The notes under the pieces were generated by a model, which worked only from the letters and a program-made list of their open reading frames with translations, was not told the DNA's origin and did not search any database. Positions 7,198 to 12,015 of a stretch of DNA of 12,015 nt are shown one piece after another. Numbering within the stretch: position 1 is the stretch's first letter; each line of letters starts with the position of its first letter. This DNA comes from Campylobacteraceae bacterium (GTDB taxonomy: Bacteria; Campylobacterota; Campylobacteria; Campylobacterales; Sulfurospirillaceae): contig JAFLKZ010000133.1 of NCBI GenBank assembly GCA_019162915.1, positions 1 through 12,015 on the forward strand, read 5' to 3'. Position numbers and translations under genes: made by a program.

Positions 7198-7214
7198 GCT
7201 AGAATAAAGACTTT

Positions 7215-8480
7215 TTAATGATGATCGCGCAACTCACCAATAGAGAAAAGGCCATCAAATAATTTATACACAACAATACAAACACCCACTGATCCAACGA
7301 CTATTAAAATCTCACCTAAATGTGGAGCCACATAATTAAAAGATTGAGAAAGTGCATAAAAATCATACTTTTCATAGCCAACACCAAATCGATTTGACAT
7401 AGGATTGGCATTACCTCCATAAACAAAAAGATATCTTCCTACAAAACCACCAATAACAACACATACTGATGCAAAAACTGTCAAAATAGAATTTCCCTGT
7501 TTAACAATTAATAAAAATGGTAAAGCCAATGTCAAAAAGATATAACCAGCAAAATAAATATATCTAAATGGACCAAATAGAATCAAAAATGCCCAATCTT
7601 TATCCACTGCCATATAACCAAAAATTTCATAAAGACCTAAAACAGAAACGAAAAATAGCATTGCTCTTCGAATCAAATCCATAAGGGCATCATATTCTGG
7701 TTTATTTCTATGAACAAGAAAACTATTAATTCCCATAACACCTAATGAGGAAACAAATGCAGAAATAATAAAATAGAACATCAATGCTGGAAACTCTGTC
7801 CATAAATGGCGTGCTGTATTCATAGAAAATAGTTTTGCCTGAATATAATATTCAACCAAGTCAACACCTAGACTTAAAACTAAAATAGGCAGAGCAAGTC
7901 GTTTTGCCCATTCTCTTTTATTGGTCAAAATAAGATAAATTTCAAAAAGTACAAAAGGAATATAAATACAATAAAGTGGTAACATCAACCACATACCTGC
8001 ATTCATATTAGGAGTGATAAGCATCCAAAGCATATTGAGCATATTAAGATCTGTTGCAATAGTAAAGAGTCCTGCAAAAACCATAGAAATACCTGCTACC
8101 ATAAATCCTGCAGCTGCGCGTGCAACTAAATTGAAATTCATCAATTCTGCTAACGCAACTAAGAAAATAATGCCACTTCCGGTATAAATCATATACATAT
8201 AATTGACGATAAACAAAGTCCATGGTATATGTCTGTTAACTTCTCCCACATCTCCAAAAACTGCTAATTTCATCGCCTCTTTAAGTCCCGGAGCTAAAGG
8301 GTTAAGTCCAGAAGCATGTGCCGTAGCGGCAACACTAAAGTATCGCTCTAGAAATACTTCATAAATGCCAAAAACAGCAAGGGCTAAAAGAATATAACCA
8401 AAAATAATCGTTTTGTTAAAAAATAACGCCTTAATAGAAACTTTGTTAATTTCAAGACCTGCAAAAATTATCTTTTCCAT
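7215..8480 (-). CDS. psrC2: NrfD/PsrC-family membrane subunit, divergent form (operon 2)
   Basis: 421-aa membrane anchor and quinone-reacting subunit. About ten hydrophobic segments can be seen, for example near residues 24-45, 85-109, 117-141, 159-186, 230-251, 269-290, 296-320, 331-354 and 387-409. A long loop (about 46-84) separates helices 1 and 2, where PsrC1 has only about 15 residues. The second helix starts with Pro-Trp (86-87) as in PsrC1. The later E-I-G-H-P motif of PsrC1 is replaced here by T-D-L-N-M around D144. Although the A and B subunits of the two operons are close paralogues, these C subunits are hard to align beyond the PW helix. The ATG overlaps the 3' end of psrB2 by 13 nt, with AAGGAG inside psrB2, so coupled translation is likely. 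It is the last gene before a strong terminator. Confidence 0.9.
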   Translation of the reverse strand: MEKIIFAGLEINKVSIKALFFNKTIIFGYILLALAVFGIYEVFLERYFSVAATAHASGLNPLAPGLKEAMKLAVFGDVGEVNRHIPWTLFIVNYMYMIYTGSGIIFLVALAELMNFNLVARAAAGFMVAGISMVFAGLFTIATDLNMLNMLWMLITPNMNAGMWLMLPLYCIYIPFVLFEIYLILTNKREWAKRLALPILVLSLGVDLVEYYIQAKLFSMNTARHLWTEFPALMFYFIISAFVSSLGVMGINSFLVHRNKPEYDALMDLIRRAMLFFVSVLGLYEIFGYMAVDKDWAFLILFGPFRYIYFAGYIFLTLALPFLLIVKQGNSILTVFASVCVVIGGFVGRYLFVYGGNANPMSNRFGVGYEKYDFYALSQSFNYVAPHLGEILIVVGSVGVCIVVYKLFDGLFSIGELRDHH

Positions 8481-9130
8481 TCTTTACTCCTTCTGGTTCT
8501 TGCTACATCATAAAGTGGTTTAATCTCTGCCCATGTATGAATTATCGTATTATGCGAAACACTTTGTTTAGCATACGCTTCATCATCTGGCAAAATATAA
8601 AAGAGTTTTGGTAGCGTATTAGTGTACTCTTTTTGAAAGAAAAATCTTTTTGTTTTGAGTAGCTTAACTAAATCACTATTCTCATCATCTAAATCACCAA
8701 ACATTCTTACCTTTGTTGGGCATGTTGCTTGACATGCTGTCGTTCCCTCTTCCCCAATACGGTGGTCGCAAAAAGTACATTTATCGACAGCAACCATAGT
8801 ATCGTCTACAAATCTTGCATCATAAGGACACGCTTCCATACAACCCTTACAAAGGATACATTTATGTGGATCCACTTTAACAATACCACCATCTGCAAAA
8901 TGACTCGCATTGGTAGGGCATACGCTTACGCAAGGGGCATCAAGACAGTGATTACACTGTGATGGATAAAGGTTTGCAAAAGGTTTTCCAAAAATAGTAC
9001 CCTCTACAACACCAATCCAAATACGTTGTTTATCAGCTCCAAGCTGAACACCATTTTCTTCTTTACATGCGACTTCACATGCTTTACAATTGATACAATT
9101 TTGGTAATCAAGTGCCATTGCATAATTCAT
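8468..9130 (-). CDS. psrB2: Four [4Fe-4S] ferredoxin-like electron transfer subunit (operon 2)
   Basis: 220-aa FeS subunit, paralogue of PsrB1. Sixteen cysteines in four ligand sets are seen: C12/C15/C18/C22, C59/C62/C67/C71, C91/C94/C97/C101 and C118/C121/C133/C137. Long identical stretches are shared with PsrB1, for example N-C-I-N-C-K-A-C-E-V-A-C-K-E-E-N-G. It ends in a C-terminal tail of about 33 residues, absent from PsrB1, rich in charged and aromatic residues, which may contact the divergent PsrC2. There is no signal peptide, which fits co-export with PsrA2. The ATG lies two bases after the psrA2 stop, the same junction as in operon 1, and the 3' end overlaps psrC2 by 13 nt. Confidence 0.93.
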   Translation of the reverse strand: MNYAMALDYQNCINCKACEVACKEENGVQLGADKQRIWIGVVEGTIFGKPFANLYPSQCNHCLDAPCVSVCPTNASHFADGGIVKVDPHKCILCKGCMEACPYDARFVDDTMVAVDKCTFCDHRIGEEGTTACQATCPTKVRMFGDLDDENSDLVKLLKTKRFFFQKEYTNTLPKLFYILPDDEAYAKQSVSHNTIIHTWAEIKPLYDVARTRRSKEWKR

Positions 9131-9132
9131 AG

Positions 9133-11556
9133 TTACACCTTCCTTACAGATACGAGTGTGTCATGCATCACTGAACAGCCAAAAACAGGCTCAATCGTAC
9201 CTTCAATAATTTCATTGTCACTTGCGCCATTTCTATGGGCAAATGTAAGCGCCTCAGACTTTGCACCAAAACCATGAACAAAAAATAGTGTTTCAGTCAC
9301 TATTTTAGCTGTTGGATATGCTTTAATTCTAATCTTGCCTACGCTACTTGTAACTTCAATTAAATCACCAAATTTGATATTTAATTTTTCAGCTTCTTTG
9401 TCATTGATCCACGCATAATTTTCACGCATTAACTCTAAAAGCATAATATTGTTTTGAGTTGAATTTTGCGTAAATTGTGCATGACGACCACTGATAAATT
9501 TAAACTTGCCAGCAGGCACTTTAACATGCTCTTCATCTCTCCATTTAGGCATTGGGTCAACGCCTTTGGCAACCATACTTCCTAAATAACACTCTACTTT
9601 TTTATTAGGCGTATTAAATGAGCGCTTTAAATCTGCTATATCTGCTGGATTAACACAGGTATCGTGTAAAAATGCTGTTGCATCAAATGTTTCTTCAAGT
9701 TTTAACACTGAATAATATTTTTTATCTTTTGGATAGCACTCATAAGTATTGTTATTAATTTTTTGGAAATAAGTCAACATATTAGGATAGTAAACACCTT
9801 TTTCACGGAGTAATTTCCATGCTTCTTCGCCATGCTTACTTACCACCATATGCTTATTCGTCTCTTCTTGTGAGTGCATAAATGGTTCAGCTAGATTAAA
9901 GCCACCATCTTCATAAAACTCAGCTTCTGGCGTAGTTTCTAACTCTTCTTGGACATCTTCATCATATTTCTTAGTGATTTCCCACAATGGTTTAGAGAGT
10001 TTTTCAGCAAGCCCACGCATAATGTCATTGACTGGCTTCGTCTCATACATCGGTTCAATAACTTTTTCACGAATGATAATAGCAGGCTCTATACTAGCAT
10101 AAGACTGAACGGGATCTTCTCGCTCCAAATACGTACACTCTGGTAAAATAACATCTGCCAACATCGCAGTATCACTTGGCATCGTATCTATAACCACCAC
10201 TAAATCCATTTTTTCGAACATTCGTTTTGTTTTAGCTGTATCGGGTACAGAGAGCATCGGATTTTGCTTATAAACAAACATTCCGCGAATAGGATATGGT
10301 GTTTTACCCTCCGCTACCATATTTCTCCAAGCTACCCATGAACCTGTCGCTCCAATAATTGCAGCTGCTTCTTTTTCAATTCTAGGTTTAGCATTAGCAT
10401 ACATAGGAGCTGTTGTCGTATGTTCTCCTAATGGCAATCTGTGTCCAAAAACAATACCACCTTTGACATCTATTCCTCCACCAAGAGCAGTAAATAATGC
10501 CATGGCTCGACGAAGTTGAAAGTCATTTTTTGCCCAAGTTGAACGACGACCTTGATAGTAGATTGCCTGAGGCGCTGCTGCCATAAAGTCATGTGCGATT
10601 TTACAAATAGTATCAGCAGGTACGCCTGTGATTTTTTCTGCCCACTCAGGTGTATATTCGCTATCAATAATATGTTTTTTATATTTATCAAAGTCTACAA
10701 AGTTTTTAGCCACATAATTTCTATTATAAACTTGGTCAATGATAGCAACATACGTAAGTGCTAAAACAAACGCTAAGTCTGTTCCTGGCTTAATTCCAAC
10801 AAATGTATCTGCGTGCATAGCCGTATTGGTGTACCTAGGGTCTACTACAACTAGTTTTGCGCCACGCCCTCTTGTACGCTTAAAAAGGTCCATCGTATCA
10901 GGTGTTAAAATTGCTTCTGCTCTATTGGCTCCTGCCATAATGACATATTTGGCATTTTCAAGATCTGCTTGTCCATATCCACCAATAGTCAGTGTATATC
11001 CCGATACGGCTGTTTGAAGACAAATTGTAGCATGGTTAAGAAAGTTAGAAGAACCAAACTTATCTGCCATAAATGTTTTATAAGTATGCTCAGCCAAACC
11101 TTCACCTGCACAATAACCAATGCAAGAACGATTATCTTTTTCTTCATCTAAGATTTTGACCATTTTTTCTTTAATGTACTCATAAGCTTCATCCCATGTA
11201 GCTCTCTTGTACTTTCCATCACCTCTTTGCCCTGTTCGAATGAGTGGATATTTAAGACGGTCTGGATCGTACAAGGCATGAATACCCGCAACACCTCGTG
11301 CACATAGCATATTTCTAGATTTTGGGAAGTGAGGATTGGGATCTAATTTAGTAACAATACCATTCTTCACAGTTGCAATAGCAGCACATTTATTAACACA
11401 CATTTCACAAATCGTTGGTACTTTCTTCATAAGCATAGTTTTAGGCTTCTCTTTCGAGCTAGCCATGATGTTAGTTGTACTCAGCGTTGCACCACTGATA
11501 ACACTTAACGCTACACTACCTTGAAGAAATCTCCTTCGTGAGATCTCTACTTTCAT
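9133..11556 (-). CDS. psrA2: Molybdopterin catalytic subunit, polysulfide/thiosulfate reductase type (operon 2)
   Basis: 807-aa Mo-bisMGD reductase, close paralogue of PsrA1. It has a Tat signal S-R-R-R-F-L-Q (residues 6-12), [4Fe-4S] ligands C50, C53, C57 and C85, and a probable Mo-ligating Cys, C179, in N-H-A-T-I-C-L-Q-T. GGAGA lies upstream of the ATG at 11556, and the start aligns with PsrA1. Long blocks are near-identical to PsrA1, such as I-K-E-K-M-V-K-I-L-D-E-E-K-D-N-R. The main difference is an insert of about 25 residues in the C-terminal third (within residues 618-652, with C634 in H-D-T-C-V-N-P), where PsrA1 has a short Gly/Lys loop. The enzyme should work in the periplasm with PsrB2 and PsrC2. 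No TorD-like chaperone gene is seen in the window. Polysulfide, sulfur or thiosulfate are all possible substrates. Confidence 0.92.
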   Translation of the reverse strand: MKVEISRRRFLQGSVALSVISGATLSTTNIMASSKEKPKTMLMKKVPTICEMCVNKCAAIATVKNGIVTKLDPNPHFPKSRNMLCARGVAGIHALYDPDRLKYPLIRTGQRGDGKYKRATWDEAYEYIKEKMVKILDEEKDNRSCIGYCAGEGLAEHTYKTFMADKFGSSNFLNHATICLQTAVSGYTLTIGGYGQADLENAKYVIMAGANRAEAILTPDTMDLFKRTRGRGAKLVVVDPRYTNTAMHADTFVGIKPGTDLAFVLALTYVAIIDQVYNRNYVAKNFVDFDKYKKHIIDSEYTPEWAEKITGVPADTICKIAHDFMAAAPQAIYYQGRRSTWAKNDFQLRRAMALFTALGGGIDVKGGIVFGHRLPLGEHTTTAPMYANAKPRIEKEAAAIIGATGSWVAWRNMVAEGKTPYPIRGMFVYKQNPMLSVPDTAKTKRMFEKMDLVVVIDTMPSDTAMLADVILPECTYLEREDPVQSYASIEPAIIIREKVIEPMYETKPVNDIMRGLAEKLSKPLWEITKKYDEDVQEELETTPEAEFYEDGGFNLAEPFMHSQEETNKHMVVSKHGEEAWKLLREKGVYYPNMLTYFQKINNNTYECYPKDKKYYSVLKLEETFDATAFLHDTCVNPADIADLKRSFNTPNKKVECYLGSMVAKGVDPMPKWRDEEHVKVPAGKFKFISGRHAQFTQNSTQNNIMLLELMRENYAWINDKEAEKLNIKFGDLIEVTSSVGKIRIKAYPTAKIVTETLFFVHGFGAKSEALTFAHRNGASDNEIIEGTIEPVFGCSVMHDTLVSVRKV

Positions 11557-11644
11557 ATTATTTCTCCAAAAATTTTTTACTTTCTTGGGAGTATTGTAAG
11601 AGTAGTTTGTTTACATTATCATTAAACATAATTCCAATTATAAG

Positions 11645-11669
11645 TTTATCGAATCAATATTTCGATAAA
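11645..11669. promoter_or_regulatory. 25-bp palindrome upstream of psrA2, probable operator
   Basis: TTTATCGAA at 11645-11653 and its exact reverse complement TTCGATAAA at 11661-11669 flank a 7-base centre. It lies 89 bases upstream of the psrA2 ATG, within the only control region of operon 2. Two-fold symmetry and position suggest a dimeric regulator site. It does not match the FNR/CRP half-sites that I know, and no identical copy is seen upstream of psrA1. Confidence 0.5.
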
Positions 11670-11704
11670 AACCCTATACCATCGTTGATATAAAATTGGT
11701 TAAA

Positions 11705-11769
11705 TTTTTATACATTTTTTATATTTTAGTTAAATTTTATGTATTTTTTGATGTTTTTTGTGCTTTTTT
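11705..11769. other. Seven phased T-tracts, predicted intrinsically curved DNA
   Basis: T-runs of 4-6 bases occur at 11705-11709, 11715-11720, 11724-11727, 11735-11738, 11744-11749, 11754-11759 and 11764-11769. Their centres are 8-11 bases apart, the last four spaced about 10 bases. Phasing close to the helical repeat is the classic pattern of curved DNA. T-stretches of similar period are also known upstream of -10 boxes in Campylobacter-type promoters. It lies about 150-210 bases upstream of psrA2. No gene is visible in the surrounding 280 bases. Confidence 0.5.
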
Positions 11770-11783
11770 GTGAGAATAATATT

Positions 11784-11822
11784 GTCAAAACTGAAAATTT
11801 TATATGAATTTTCAGTTTTGAC
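11784..11822 (-). terminator. Perfect 16-bp inverted repeat after the unidentified minus-strand gene
   Basis: GTCAAAACTGAAAATT at 11784-11799 is an exact inverted repeat of 11807-11822 around a 7-base loop. It begins 14 bases past the stop of the partial gene at 11837 and precedes the psrA2 control region, so it probably ends or stabilises that transcript. No U-tract follows on the minus strand; AATATTATTC is seen instead. An operator role is an alternative. Confidence 0.5.
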
Positions 11823-11836
11823 GAAGTAAAAGTAAG

Positions 11837-12015
11837 TTATTTTTTTTCAGGCTCTGTAGTACAATTGTTTCCATCGCCTTTGATAATCAAGCGTATTGCT
11901 TTTTCTTTTCCCTTTTTATCAGAATCAGAATGAACAATTTTTGATATCTCATTTTGTAATGTTTCAATACACTCTTCACTACCTTTGGTTGTATCTAAGA
12001 TAAGAATGTACTCAT
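11837..12015 (-). CDS. Unidentified protein, C-terminal end only
   Basis: An open frame enters from the right edge and ends at a TAA (11837-11839), giving the last 58 residues of a protein. The fragment begins E-Y-I-L-I-L-D-T-T-K-G, looks like a beta strand followed by a helix (E-E-C-I-E-T-L-Q-N-E-I), and then a second strand (A-I-R-L-I-I-K-G). It ends in a polar tail, N-N-C-T-T-E-P-E-K-K. Two cysteines are present. I do not recognise the family, and the start lies outside the window. The frame is open over the whole 179 bases, and the stop is followed by a strong hairpin, which supports a real gene. It is transcribed towards psrA2 in the same direction. Confidence 0.6.
   Translation of the reverse strand, partial: EYILILDTTKGSEECIETLQNEISKIVHSDSDKKGKEKAIRLIIKGDGNNCTTEPEKK

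Noticed and set aside
10739..11017. Plus-strand open frames of 60-92 codons opposite psrA2 (also others opposite psrA1, psrB and the rhodanese gene).
   Set aside because: They lie wholly antisense to well-supported genes, have no ribosome sites that I can see, and their composition reflects the opposite strand's codons.
1..12015. CRISPR arrays, tRNA or rRNA genes, insertion sequences or transposases.
   Set aside because: No regularly spaced repeats, cloverleaf structure, terminal inverted repeats around a transposase, or transposase-like proteins were seen.

Overview
The window is AT-rich bacterial DNA. Its gene content fits an anaerobic sulfur- or thiosulfate-respiring member of the Campylobacterota (Epsilonproteobacteria), most likely Sulfurospirillum or a close relative. 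This placement is inference from the paired Psr/Phs-type molybdoenzyme operons, the Sud-like rhodanese, the 'cytochrome-like' small secreted protein, the AT bias and the AGGAG ribosome sites. No rRNA or other marker is present to prove it.

Layout: (1) 1-4280, minus strand, is a complete three-gene operon psrA1-psrB1-psrC1: a Tat-exported molybdopterin catalytic subunit, a four-cluster ferredoxin subunit and an NrfD/PsrC-type membrane quinone-reacting subunit. It ends at a strong hairpin. (2) 4281-4559 is a divergent control region; the psrA1 leader contains a 13-bp stem that ends exactly at the Shine-Dalgarno sequence. (3) 4560-5267, plus strand, is a monocistronic Bax inhibitor-1 family membrane protein followed by a good terminator. 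(4) 5359-6975, minus strand, holds a three-domain rhodanese lipoprotein and, downstream, a small secreted protein that resembles a monohaem cytochrome but has no CxxCH. (5) 7215-11556, minus strand, is a second complete psrA2-psrB2-psrC2 operon with a classical intrinsic terminator. (6) 11557-11836 is its upstream control region, with a 25-bp palindrome, seven T-tracts in near-helical phase and a perfect 16-bp hairpin. (7) 11837-12015 is the 3' end of an unidentified minus-strand gene cut by the window edge.

How it probably works: each PsrA acts in the periplasm after Tat export with its PsrB. PsrC anchors the complex and passes electrons from the quinone pool through PsrB to the Mo site, which reduces polysulfide, sulfur, thiosulfate or a related S-oxoanion. 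The outer-membrane or periplasmic rhodanese lipoprotein could bind and hand over sulfane sulfur, the job Sud does for Psr in Wolinella succinogenes. The two operons have the same gene order and the same 2-nt A-B junction, and their A and B subunits are close paralogues, but the C subunits are strongly divergent. That suggests two related reductases with different membrane or quinone modules around a shared sulfur-carrier cassette. The exact substrate of either enzyme cannot be read from sequence alone.
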